Positions 1 through 12,800 of a stretch of 64,000 nucleotides of DNA are shown here, in pieces. A model generated the notes under the pieces. It was not told the origin of the DNA and made no database searches. It saw only the letters and a list, made by a program, of their open reading frames with translations. How positions within the stretch are numbered: the stretch's first letter is position 1; each line of letters begins with the position of its first letter. The stretch comes from Macropodus opercularis (taxonomy: Eukaryota > Chordata > Actinopteri > Anabantiformes > Osphronemidae), in contig CM061098.1 in assembly GCA_030770545.1 (NCBI GenBank), positions 10,709,001-10,773,000 on the forward strand, read 5' to 3'. Both the position numbers and the translations under genes were made by a program.

Positions 1-3000
1 GGTGATAGTGGACGTAGACGTAGGACTGCCTCCGAAGGTGAGGATGACTTGAACTTGAAACGTTTTAAAGGAGCAGGAGACATGGGTGCTGATGTACAAA
101 ACTGTGGTGACTCCAGCAAAACCCCAGTGGAAGGGATAGGGATCTGGGGTGGCGACTCTGGCGAAAGAGTTAGCAGCACAACTAAAAATGGAGGCTCTTC
201 AGAAGGACCCTTTCCGCAGGGCAGAGTGTCGTCCCCCAACACCAATTCTACACTTACAATTGACCAATCTCATGCTGCTTCTCTTCGTTATCCTGCCCAC
301 GTCAAAGAAAACGGTCGCTCACTCACAACACAAGGGGCAGCGGACTCCACCACCAACCTTACTCACACCCCCACGCCTCCTCCCCTCAAACCAGCCCCCT
401 CTCCCTTCTCCAGCACATCTTTCCCTTCACTAGGCCAGATGCCAAGCCTGGTCCCTGGAGCTCCAGCTCCTAAGGTCTCACCAACCCCACAGCCAGACCG
501 GGAGGAGGCCTCCCAGTCAGCCTATTCTAAAACAGCTGCTCTTGTTTCCCCTGGACCTGTCACCATTTCCTGGTTGCAAGACAGTGGCCCTAGTGTGGCA
601 CTTTCCTCTTCTGGCGGTTTTAGTCCTAAAGCCCCTGCCTGGGGAAGCCATACTGAGGTAAGCGGGCGTGATGGGTACCACTATGTGCTACTTTTGCTTT
701 TACTGCTGTTACTCATGTAATTTTGTTCACCTCATTGTTTTCCTTCTCAGGGCTCTAAAGCTGCATCGAGTTTTCGTCTGCCCCAACCTGCTCCCACTGC
801 TCCTGTGTTCGGAGATGTTTCTTCTCAGACTAACGGAGCTCCCGCCACAACATCCCAGGACACTACCCCCAGGCCTTTTGGCTTTGGTTTTGTTGGAGCA
901 AATAATGAAACTCCGTCTCAGCAAGACCAAAACCTGTTTATCCAGTGCATGAACCAGAATTCTGGCTCCAGCCCAAGCCTAACTGCTGGTCAGACTCAAA
1001 ACAAGGACACCAATTATTTCACTGCAGTGTCTGAGAGCCTGACTAAAGAACCCCCATGCCTTTTCAAGCCTGCAGTCTCCACTGAAGGGTTGAAAAAGCC
1101 CGAGCAGCCCAAAGTGCCTGAGACCCATCCAGCGGGAAATGGTGTGCTCAACAAGTCATCGACCTTCCAGGGCATTGCTGGTTCTGCTGGAGGAAGAGGA
1201 ACTAGTATTGGTGGTGCAATTACATCCTCTGGAACCCAAGGTTTGTGTAAAAAGAACAGTAATGATGGAACTACTTCAGGGGGTTTAAGCATGCAAGCTG
1301 GTTTTAATGCTTCAAATTGCCACCAAAATCTTTTTTTGCAAGCCTCCAAAGAGCCCACAAATCCATTTCTTGCATGTGGAGAAAAACCCTCCCACACACC
1401 CTTCGCTGGTCTCAGTGCAGCTGAACCACAGAATCTGGGTTCTGCATCAGACAGTAAACCAAACCTGTTTACTATGACAGAGCCACCTAAGGGGATTCTG
1501 TCTTCATCTTTCCCAGCACTCTCAGCAGCCAGCACTTCACCTAGCTCTTCCTCCAATCCAGCACCGGCTTCATCTCAGAGGCCACAAAGTGAGGGGACTG
1601 TAACAAAGGAGGAGCAAGGGGTTGCGGAAAGGCCCACGTCCACCTCAGGGTACTCCTTGTTTGGGAGCACTGGCTCCGCTGGATTTGAAGAAGTGCCTGT
1701 GTCATTTGATCAGAGCCCATCTCAAAAGTTTGCCCTGGAGAACCGTAGTCAATCCTCCAGACGTGACTCTGAATCCAGCAGCAACAGTGACCTGTCAGAC
1801 CTGAGTGACAATGATGATGGTCCAGAAAAAGAAGTCCCAGAAGGCCCCACAGGCCCTGTAAAGGACGGAGCTGTGTTGCAGAAAACAAAAGTCCAAGGAG
1901 CTGCTAAAAGCCGTCCGCGTAACAAGCCTTTCAAAGGTAAGTTTTGTTCACTTGTGAGAGTTGCTGGTGATGACATACAGAAATTAACTCTAATGTGTCT
2001 CCTCCAGTTGGACAGTCTGTCTTAAAAGATCAGAGCAAGGTTCGACGATTGAAGCAGTCTGGCGAGTCCTTTCTCCAGGATGGCTCCTGCATCAATGTGG
2101 CCCCTCACTTGCACAAGTGCCGTGAATGCCGTTTGGAGCGTTACCGCAAATATCGAAATACAGAGGATGACAGTGACGAGGACGACGACCCAAACGTTGC
2201 CTGTCGTTTCTTCCACTTTAGAAGGTGTGAAGAAACAATCTGTTGTGTCTTGCATTTGAGAATCGTATTTGGTTGTTGATAGAGAACAAAAGTAGAAATA
2301 GAGAGAGCTACAAAGTCTCACTGAATCTTGTTTTCTTTTCCAATTAGGTTGGCTTTTACCCGTAAAGGTGTTCTGCGGGTAGAAGGTTTCCTGAGTCCTC
2401 AGCAGAGTGATTCAATGGCAATGAGTCTTTGGCTGCCTGTGCCAGCTGTACAAGAGGGGCTTGACCTCGATACATCTAAGTATATCCTGGCCAATGTAGG
2501 AGACCAGTTCTGCCAGTTGGTCATGTCTGAGAAGGAGGCCATGATGATGGTGGAGCCTCACCGTGAGTATAAGAACTTCTTCAACATCTGAGGTGAAATG
2601 TTTAAATGTGATGTTTTTTTTTTCAATTCTGTTTACAATCCTGAAATTGTGCTTCAGAAAAAGTGGCCTGGAAACGTGCTGTGCGAGGTGTCAGGGAAAT
2701 GTGTGACGTGTGTGAGACCACCCTGTTCAACATCCACTGGGTGTGTCGCAAGTGTGGCTTTGGAGTGTGTCTGGACTGCTATCGACTGCGCAGGAACAGG
2801 CCAAGAGAGGGTGAGTTATTACCATGACATTAATGTGAATTTAATGATGTATATTAATCTTAACCAACAACATCTCACTGTGTTGACTTGTCTTTTTCTG
2901 TAGATGTAGATGAGGGTCCAGAGGATGAGGTTTTCTCTTGGTTAAAATGTGCCAAAGGTCAACCTCATGAGCCACAGAACCTCATGCCTACACAGATAAT

Positions 3001-6000
3001 ACCTGGCACAGGTAACATGTATATGTAAAATAATCAGAAATCTATAAAACTCATGTATGAGTCACTTGAGTTGTGGTGATTGAATGTGTTGTTTTTCTTT
3101 CAGCTCTTTACAACATAGGTGACATGGTGCACGCAGCCAGAGGCAAGTGGGGCATTAAGGCCAATTGTCCCTGTGCAAGTCGACACACTAAACCTTTAGT
3201 GCGCCCTTGCGCTCCAAATGGTATTTCACAGGTAATATTGCTCAACTTGACCTATTTTTGTGCATTTCTTTTCTATTTTCATTTCTTTTTCTAATGTATG
3301 GTTATATGTGTCTCAGCAGACTACAACAAGCAGTGGTGGCAGCCTTGCAACTCCAGCTTCTGGTACTGGCACAACTCCAAAATCAGAGGGAGAAACACCA
3401 GCAATTAAAACAGAAACTACACAAACAGCAGCACCAGCAGACGGTGGGGGTGGGGAAAGTCTAGGCAATACTAGTAACCCTGTTAGTGGTACGACCTCCC
3501 CCTGTAACCTCACCCAAACGACTGCCAAGGAGTCGCGCTCAACGGGAGAGGGCAACAGCTCTGCTCTGCACTGGCTGGCAGACTTAGCCACGCAAAAAGC
3601 CAAGGATGACATCAAGGGTGAGTAGGAAAGCGGCCATGCTGAGTCAATGTTATTTGAGTGCATGGAAAAATTTTCACAATTTGAAGTGACATCAGCATGT
3701 TTTTGCCTTCTTCCAGAATCTGGTTCGCTTCGCTCGATGATGAATCGAGACAATCGGCCTCCCTTTGGCCTGGACTCCCTCAGTGTCCTGTCAAAGCCTT
3801 CAGCTTCCAGCCCTAAGCTATTTAACAGTCTATTACTGGGCTCCAACATGGGCCAGTCTAAACCTGAAGGGTCCAGTCTCCGGGATCTGCTCAACTCTGG
3901 ACCAGGCAAACTCCCTCAGGGCCCTGGAGACAGTGGAGTACCATTCCCTTCTGTCTTTACCTCAGGAGGCGTACGTATCCATGTGCTTTCATGTTTACAC
4001 AGTTAAAGTCTAATTAAACACGTTTGAAGTATTAAGTGTTTGTCATTTAGAAAGAATTCCTGCAAAAAAGCATGTGAAAAAATTTCCACCGAATTGGTTA
4101 AAACTCTAAGATGAACTGAAATTAGAGGATGTGTGACCACCACCTACTGGTGTAGGTTAAGAAAATGCATTTTTGAAATGCTGGTGTTGAATAGATTCAG
4201 ATGAGTACATCTATATATCTGGTAATGCAAAGTGTTATTTCTTCTTTTTTTAAATTAGAGCGATAAGCTTAAGAGCAGCCTCCCTAACTTCCTGGATCAC
4301 ATCATTGCCTCAGTTGTGGAGACCAAAAAGGCAGAAGGCAGGCGCACTGGGGCTCCTGAAGGTGGTGAACTCAGCATATTGGGAGGACGTAAAGATGGCA
4401 TAATGGGCCTCAGTGTTCTGGAACCACATACCTCTCACTCCTGGCTTTGTGATGGGCGACTACTCTGCCTACAGGATCCCAGCAACAGCAACAACTGGAA
4501 GATATTCAGGGAGTGCTGGAAGCAAGGACAAGTGAGAACCTTTGTTTTTATTACTCAGTTGGCCAAAGAGCTCATTGTTAGAAGAACGTAAACATTTCCA
4601 TGCTGTCTTTCTAATCTCTTCCTTCTTCCCTGTCCAGCCTGTGTTGGTGTCAGGTATTCATAAACGCCTGAAGTCTAATTTATGGCTCCCTGAAGCGTTT
4701 AGTGAGGAGTTTGGAGACCAGGATGTCGACCTGGTTAACTGTAGAAACTGTGCTATAATCTCTGACGTCAAGGTTCGAGACTTCTGGGACGGCTTTCAGG
4801 TCATCTCTAGTGAGTGCCCAGACTATTTATTTTGATGCCACTGTATTAAATAAATGTTGTGCTGAATTTATGTCTTACATTAGTCGGGTAGTAAGTAAAA
4901 TGTTTAATATGCTTCAGTAATATGCTTTTTGTGTGCGTGAATACAGAGCGACTACAAGACAGTGACGGTCAGCCCATGGTGTTGAAATTGAAGGACTGGC
5001 CTCCAGGCGAAGACTTCAGGGACATGATGCCCACCCGGTGAGTAAATACGTTGCTCGTGTCTCGTATATTTGCTTGCCATGTAAGTTGTAGTGGTATGTA
5101 GCTTATTTTTAGGTGATGTGAGCACATCTACAGACACACTAAACCTGATTAGATTTGCTTTACTAATTGCTGGTGTAATGTCAGTTGGTCATTTCTCTTC
5201 TCGTCTCCTCACAGGTTTGACGATCTGATGGAAAACCTCCCCTTGCCTGAATATACAAAAAGAGATGGTCGTCTAAACCTTGCTGCCCGTCTGCCCAACT
5301 TCTTTGTCCGTCCTGATCTTGGACCCAAGATGTACAATGCCTATGGTGAGACAGGTTCTTTGAAACCGACAAATTTTTCATCAGTTGTACACTCTGTCGT
5401 CGTGTGTGTCATCGATGTTGTCTCTCATTCTCTCGCTGCCCTTTCTCCCATCAGGCTTGATCTCAACTGAAGACAGGAAGGTGGGAACCACTAACCTTCA
5501 TCTGGATGTGTCTGATGCTGTTAACGTCATGGTCTATGTTGGCATTCCTTATGGAGATGATAACCAAGATCAAGGTCAGTTGACTCGTAAACATTTCGCC
5601 TTTCTCTCTCGTCTTATTCTGTGTCACTCACATTTTATACAGATCAACTGAGCCACTACTTTACTCCTAAAACACAATATCTTCATTATGTAAAAGTAAT
5701 TGTGTTTGTAAAATCACCTGCAACCTATTTGAATATTCTCCATACCAGACAATAGAAGACAATAATACTGTTACTGTAAGTAGGCCATTAAAGAGTTAAT
5801 TTGAAACTATGCATATTAAATACATCTCCATCAAACCGATCTCCCCTGAACAATCTTGAGGAATATTTTCAGAGCTGTGACCCGAATATCATGCTTATAC
5901 TCTTTTACTTGTATCGAGGTTGATTGACTTGGATAGGAAAGGTGATAAGACCCTGCAGTGGGTCTAAAGTTTTTACATTGTGGCAAAATTTCTCATTCAC

Positions 6001-8700
6001 AGAGGCAGATATCTCAGGACGCAAAGGTCTGTAGCCTTTCAATTGTATCATTTCAGTAGCATGACCTTCTCCTTGACTAACTCCCCTTTCACTCCCCTCA
6101 CCCATACTTGTTATTATCTGTACAGTGGGGGCCAGAGCACTGGGAATTGATTTGATTCTGTTGTGTAGCCTCCACCCCATTACTCAGAACAGGGAGAACA
6201 TTTGGACTGAAGGGCATGTAGATCTGAGCAGTGACACTGCTATACAACAATACGACTATAGACATACTGTCCTCCTACACCACATCCTCTTCGTCTGTGT
6301 CCTAGGGCAGAGAGGAATTGTACCCAGGAAAACATGCTTTCCTAATTTATCCTTTGGTGGGGGGGGCTCTCTGCACACTTCTTAGGGAGAGTGATGCAAA
6401 GCCCCCCATTGAAGCTCAAACCTCCGCTAGCTGGCTTGTCACCTACATCTCAGTTGTTCAAATTCTATATCACACTAGCACATGGCCTGTCGATGGTGAT
6501 TGGCTTATTGGTCAGAGGAAACACTGATCCAAAACAAGATAAGAGGATAAACAGCCTGTGTGCTGCTTATCACCGAGCACACTGTGGAAATGATGCAACA
6601 TGAATGAGAGCAGGGCTCGTATACATGAACTTGTGCGTGGTTTTCTGCAGGAAACCTTACTTAGTGATTTACCAGATGATAATACCTGCTTCCACATAAC
6701 GGGTAGCTTAATCATGCCTGCTTCCACTTTTTTTCCAGATAACTCATAAATGCAATAAACAGTAGCAGCTTACTTTTGGGCTATAGAGTGAAAACACACT
6801 AGCTGCTATGCACAATCAATTAAAAGCTGTGGATGCTTGTTGTGTCAGTAAATGTGATTGTTTAGCCAGTAATTTGTCTTTTACTTTGCACCAGTGATTC
6901 TTAACTGGTCCAGCTACATGAACCACATTTGTCTGTTGTTACATTCCAAATATAATTGCACTTTTAATCCGTTTAACACATATTGTTCTCCTAAATGAAT
7001 ACTGTGATGTACAAAGCTTTCCTGCACTAGAAACATTACTCCATCACTTGTTTGCTATTTAGACAGCTCAGATTTGAGGCTTGTCTGTCATGATAGAAAA
7101 ATTGTTTTATGAACAGCTTTTTAAAAAAAGTTTTGTTTTTTTTTGGAACCAAGGCACCATTCTGCTAACGGATCTGCCTCTTATTCTAGGGTAATGAGCC
7201 ACCAGTTGAGAACTACAGCTCTGTGCCATTTCTGTCAAACAGTGTGATGGATGAATGTTCATTCATTTGTTTAAGAATGATAAGATGGCGAATACACGCG
7301 TACTTGCTACAATGGATCCATTGACTCCTTCACAAACATGGAATGTACAAAAGCTTAGTGTCAAAGAAGACACTGCTGTCAAATGTCATTTTCACGGAGA
7401 CCCGCTGATGAACCTTTGACACCCTGTATGTGTGCGTGTAATTGTTTGTTTGGTCCTCCAGAGGTGATGACCACTATTGAGGAAGGCGATGTGGACGAAA
7501 TGACGAAGCGCCGGATTTACGAGGGACACGAGAAACCCGGAGCTCTCTGGCACATTTATGCTGCCAAGGACGCTGAAAAGATCAGAGAACTGCTCCGCAA
7601 GGTCAGCAGCCAGCACAATTCTGTCACAGAATTTCTATCTCTATTAATTAAAGGTGCACTCACACCAGAGAACATAGTCATTTGACTGTTTTTCTGCATC
7701 TGTGTCAGGTGGGTGAGGAGCAGGGTCAAGAAAACCCTCCAGACCATGACCCTATTCACGACCAGAGTTGGTATCTAGACCAGGTGCTCCGCCGCAGGCT
7801 CTATGAAGAATATGGAGTCCAGGGTTGGTCCATTGTACAGTTTTTAGGAGATGCTGTATTTATTCCTGCTGGAGCTCCACACCAGGTCAGACTACAGAAA
7901 CATCGATGTCCCTTATGTCAATTGATGGTTCATGATCTCTCATAAACATACTTGATCCTCTCTGCTCACAGGTGCACAACCTGTACAGCTGTATCAAGGT
8001 AGCAGAGGACTTTGTGTCTCCTGAGCATGTGAGGCACTGCTTCAGACTGACCCAAGAGTTCAGACACCTCTCCACTACTCATACAAATCATGAAGACAAG
8101 CTACAGGTCTGAGTCTTACTATACCTTATAATTTTGGTGTTGCACATTAATACATTAAGCTAGAGAATCATTTGTTTAGTATTGTTTGTGCTCACACAAA
8201 CAAAAACTGTGAAATATTAAATGCAGTAAGTCTAAATATTTATATATTAAGCTCAGTTCCAAAATATTCCACAATCATGAGCTCAGAAAATAAAACTTTA
8301 AATTTGTATTTTTTAGCATATAAAGATTAATATAGCTTTATTGTAAAGAGGTAAACAAATGCCAATAAAATGTGGACCTTGAGCAAATACTTTCTCCTTC
8401 TTTACTCTTTTTCTATACTGGTTACATATCTTGAATACATAGTTTTCTTCAAAGTAAGGCGTTGCTTAGGTATCGTACTAAATGCAGATGCCATGTTTAC
8501 ACTATGATTGAGAGGAATTCAAACAGTACTATCAGTGTAGTCTGTTGGGCATTAATACGCCTTGTTCTAAGGCAGATTTGCTGTTGTTTTTAACAGACCT
8601 TTCCTGTTGTTTGCTTCAGGTGAAGAACATCATCTATCATGCAGTGAAGGATGCAGTTGGGACTCTGAAGGCCCATGAACCTAAACTAGCTCGCCCTTAG
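1..8700 (+). CDS. kdm3b: Lysine demethylase 3B (JmjC histone H3K9 demethylase), 3' part of gene
   Basis: Nuclear Fe(II)/2-oxoglutarate dioxygenase that removes methyl groups from H3K9me1/2. Eighteen exons join in phase: <1-657, 751-1936, 2008-2224, 2348-2562, 2658-2810, 2904-3011, 3104-3231, 3317-3617, 3717-3970, 4259-4531, 4638-4809, 4947-5037, 5215-5345, 5455-5574, 7462-7601, 7709-7885, 7972-8106, 8620-8700. Introns are GT-AG; the exon 9 donor is GTACGT. Exons 1-2 encode a Ser/Pro-rich disordered stretch. Exon 5 encodes the KDM3 zinc finger (CDVCETTLFNIHWVC, then CGFGVCLDC). Exon 9 has the LxxLL-type motif LRDLL. Exons 14-18 hold the JmjC core: the HLD iron motif at 5499-5507, and the distal His of GAPHQVHN at 7880-7882. 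The 5' end lies outside the window. KDM3A is the alternative, but the reep2 neighbour fits KDM3B. The product looks full-length at the C-terminus and active. Confidence 0.97.
5575..7461 (+). other. kdm3b intron 14, the largest in the window part of the gene
   Basis: This intron interrupts the JmjC domain between exons ending DDNQDQ and beginning EVMTTIEE. It is about 1.9 kb, while most other kdm3b introns here are 70-110 bp. I see no splice-flanked reading frame, RNA gene or clear repeat inside it. Confidence 0.85.
8107..8619 (+). other. kdm3b last intron
   Basis: AT-rich intron of 513 bp between the exon ending in DKLQ and the last coding exon. Nothing recognisable is inside. Confidence 0.85.
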
Positions 8701-9545
8701 GCTCTCGACACCTAAAAATGACCAGCCTCTGAAGACCACTCCACTACGTCGACACGCATTACACATTTCATGTCTACGCACACACATACAAGCTGCAGAA
8801 CAGGGCTGCAGTGTAGGTTTGTTTGAGACAGTGAAGATTTGTTTTGGGGGAAAGGGATTGATTTGGGGAGGGCTTATATAGGGAGGGAGTAGTCAGCGCT
8901 TCGATGAAGGAGGTCCTTTATCGCTGTTACACAGGATGCTCAAACATGTCTAGTTGTTTTCCAATTTTTTTGATTGACTCTGTATTTAAGGTCAGTGTAT
9001 TTGTTCAGTTTTCAATGTACATGTAAGATTAAGGGAGATGAAAGCTGGCGTGCCTTTGGAGCAGAGGTTCAGCTACCATGTAAGCGACTGACAAAATGTG
9101 AGCACTGGGCTAACTTCCCCAATTTTGATCAATTCTTTTTCCTTTAATAGGAGAGAAGTTAACCTGTCTTTGTAGATTTTTGTTGTTGGAGTTTTTTAAC
9201 AGCTGAGTGCTTCTGCCCTTTGTGGCTGAAATTAGTTTGTGAAACAGCCAGTGAAGGGAAGCAGACCAAAGTTTTGTATTTTTTGTTTTCTTATTTCACA
9301 GTTAAGAGAAAAAAAAGGTTTCTTTTTATACACAATGAAATGATGATCAGGAGGAAGGCAGTTCCTCTTCTTTTTTTAGTTTGGTCACATTTTTGTCCCA
9401 CGGGCTGAATGAACTGAAGACTTCCAACAACATTAAACACAACTGCAGCTGAACAGAACTACTGGCCATTAACATTGTATCAATATATATATTGATCTTA
9501 GCAGTCTGTTTGATTTTTCACAATAAAGTTTACAAAAACATATCT
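8701..9545 (+). other. kdm3b 3' UTR with poly-A signal at 9522-9527
   Basis: The stop codon TAG ends at 8700. The first good AATAAA is at 9522-9527, giving a 3' UTR of about 0.84 kb. GC-rich sequence that looks like the reep2 5' region begins within about 60 bp of this signal, so the two genes are very tightly packed. Confidence 0.75.
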
Positions 9546-9559
9546 TTGTGTAATTCTCA

Positions 9560-9886
9560 TTCGTAAAATAAAGATGTGATTAAAAAGCAGCAGATTCTCG
9601 GACCTGGCTTCCGCTGCTCCATTAGTAGCTCACAGACCCGGAGCCGTGCATCGATCACCGGGGACTCGGGCTCGAACTCCTCTTCCTCATCCTGCGCCTT
9701 TAAGAGCCAGCGCTCGGCTCTGGGGGAGCAGAGCAGCTCGGAGCGGCCGCAGTCTGCAGCACATCCTTCACCTGCCTCACGACAAGCCGCCACCGCGTCC
9801 CGGACGGGAATGGGGGGCACCTAGCCCGCTAGCTAACCAACTAGATTCCGTTGAAGTGGACGGCTTGCCGCCGGCTGCCCAGCAGG
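9560..9886 (+). promoter_or_regulatory. reep2 promoter / 5' UTR, GC- and CpG-rich
   Basis: The GC content and CpG density rise sharply just before the reep2 start codon at 9887 and stay high through the first part of intron 1, as in a CpG-island promoter. I see no TATA box and cannot place the transcription start. Open frames on both strands here are by-products of GC richness. Confidence 0.55.
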
Positions 9887-12800
9887 ATGGTGTCGTGGAT
9901 TATTTCGAGGATAGTTGTGTGAGTATGGGCTGGGCTGCATCTGTTTAACGCCGCCAGATCCATTCATCATCTGCCTGGTGCTCGGCGCCAGCTAGCCAGC
10001 CTCTGACTCCCACGTCCGCCTCCGAGTGATGGAGAAGGCGCAGCTTTTCCTCACACCGGCCGTCGCTCACTTTCTGTGCTCAGTACCAGCCTGTAGTGAA
10101 GCTGTCTGCCCCAGCGTTGCTAGCCGCTGGTTGCTAACATACGCTGGCTAGCTAGTGAGCACCTGACACAATGTGCTGGCAGCGAAAGGAGCTGTTCGCT
10201 GGCTGCGGTGGTCGAGCGAGACCTGCTTGATATGCCAGCCTCGCTGCACACAAGTAAACGGAGTCCAGCGGGGCCGAGGCTTTTAAAAACAGCCCAGTGT
10301 CAGTACTACTGCTGTGCAGACTGAGCATCTCAGCACCAGCTGCAACATGATTGGGACAATGTGTCCAGTCAGGGATGGGCATCAGTCCACTCACACACCA
10401 TGACTAGGCCTAATTCCAACATTACCGCATGTTGGATGGACCTTTAACGGCCAGCATCTGCAGTTCAGGCCTCTGCTTCCACCTGGATGCTCCACATCCC
10501 ATCAGTGAGGATGACTCAACTAATGCCAGCAGCCGTCATCACCCGGATCCTCCATTCAAACGTGTCTGCGAGGCGGCTTTAGTTTCTTGTGACTGTGGGT
10601 TTTTAGGAGAGTCGTCCGGTTGATCCTTGTTATCCTCTAACAAAACGGCGCTGGTGTCTTTGAAAGGTCCAGGTGTTGTCTCCTTCCAACACATGTTCTG
10701 TTTGTGTAGGTTACATAAGCGGAGGAAACATTTATTGGCAAACTGTTGTTTTAGTTGCTTCCAGCTGGCTCTTCCACTTCGCTGCACCTCAGGTTATGCG
10801 TCGATGGGAGACGAACGCTGGCTGGGTACGCACTCGAATGGCCGCAGCTCATCCAACACAGGAGTTCTCATTGTCATTCTGTGATTTCAACATGCTCCTG
10901 CTTTGTTCTTCGGCTGGAAGCTCAGGCATCACAGGGGTTTTATTGCAAGACTGCTGGTGCCTTTCTGTTTTCTGTCTGCTGTGCCCACAGTCAGCGTTCA
11001 GCGTCCTGTCACATCAGCAAAATCACCACGGTGGCACAGGATGCGACCGAATGCACATGGAAAACACTGCTCTGTGTGGACAGTGTCCCCATGTGCACAT
11101 GGCTCAACACATGGTGACCCACCTCTGGCAGACTTGTGTGTTTTTTTCCTCTTTATCTCCCTGCAGTCTTCCTGGCTCTGTGATTATCAGGCCGTAGTGT
11201 TTTAACAAACAACTGGCTGTCAGCTCTCCACAGCCATGTTACCGTTCAGATCATAATTATGTGAGACTGACTTATTCATAGCCCAAAGTGTTTTACAAGT
11301 CAGCTAATAGAGCTAACCTACTTTTTTAAAGAAGAGAATGTTTGTTAGGTGTCAACTCCCAGAGGCCATGTTCTCCAGATGAATCTGTGACCTCTGACCC
11401 TGCCTCTTCTGCTCCTCTGCTTTTTGCAGCCTTGCCTTCGGGACGCTCTACCCTGCATACTCCTCATACAAGGCTGTCAAAACGAAGAATGTGAAGGAAT
11501 ATGTGAGTATCACCTCTAGTTGCTGAACCACAGCAGGCTCTTTTTGACCTGTGTCTTTTTAGTTTGGCTTTTTCTATATGTTTCCCCGGGCTGCTGTGAT
11601 CTATTTTTACACTTATGTTGACATATTCACACCAGAGGACACAGATTAATTACCAGGAGTAATTTCTGTTTTGATGCGTGCTCCAGTATTTGTTGTTTAA
11701 ACATTACAGCCTCCCAGATAAAGTCAGATGTGTGGTAGGCAGTTAATTTGGGGCAAGTCAACCTTCAAAAAATGGGGTCACATCATAATCGTAAAGATAA
11801 AGTAATTTTTTCCTACTGTACATCATCATGGACATTTTAACCTTCAAATGAGTCAGAAGTGTGTGAGTCTCTTTTGCCTGTTATATTTGTCTATCATTAG
11901 AATGAAATGGTTTCAAACACAGGGTTGTTTAAATAAATGTTGGGGATTAAAAGGATAAATCTGATTTCAGGAGATATTTCAGATCAGACCCCTCATTTTA
12001 TTTGAACTGCTTGTGGAGAGTAGTAATTTACTGCTGTTTAAGTAAAATAAGATAAAAAGATTGATTCCCAGTCATCTTCTGGACATTAAACCCTTTGCAC
12101 TTAAGACATTTTAATGTATGACACCACCCAATCGCTTCATAGCAAAGTGAGTCAGATGTCACTCTCTGATGCTGTGGTTGTGCAGTACATGCAGTCTTTT
12201 CATTTTAGGACAAGTTTAAAAACAACAGCACTAAGAGTACTGACCAAGCAGTGTTGCTACTGGTAACCAGTATAAAAGGCAACAGATTTGACTACCTGGG
12301 GTCCTCCTGCAGAGATGATGCAGGCTCCAGTAGGAGGAGGAATGGCAAGCAACACTCTGGCCCTCTGCCTAGATTTGTACTGGAGAACCATCTCCTCCTC
12401 ACAGGTTACCATAGCAACCCCCCCCTCTCATTTGCCACTCAAGCAGACAGTCACAGAAGGAGCGAATGAGGGAAGGAGTATGTGGGGGAGTGGAGGACGC
12501 CATTTTTAGATCTGCTGTTTTTTTTCTTGTTGATGCTTTAACGAGGTGGGAGTTACGTGTGTTTACGTAGGGCTGCACGTCAGTGACCTAATAACTTTAA
12601 CCTACCACATTACCAGCCAGTGTTCTTCTCACACTCAATACACAAATATGTCTGATTACAGATTATATTTTTGCTTCTGGTTCTCAAGCTAATTCTGAGT
12701 GTGGATGCCCTACATTTCCTCCGTCATACTGATGTGACCTGACGGGACTGAAACATATGTTACAGTTCTGCGTTAGCATGTGCTCTGCTCTGTGTAGCTC

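Noticed and set aside
9557..9824. Overlapping open frames on both strands before reep2
   Set aside because: They lie in the CpG-rich 5' region of reep2; stop codons are rare there because of GC content.
10673..11205. Long overlapping frames in reep2 intron 1
   Set aside because: Three frames are open at once with no family similarity; reep2 splices cleanly across the region.
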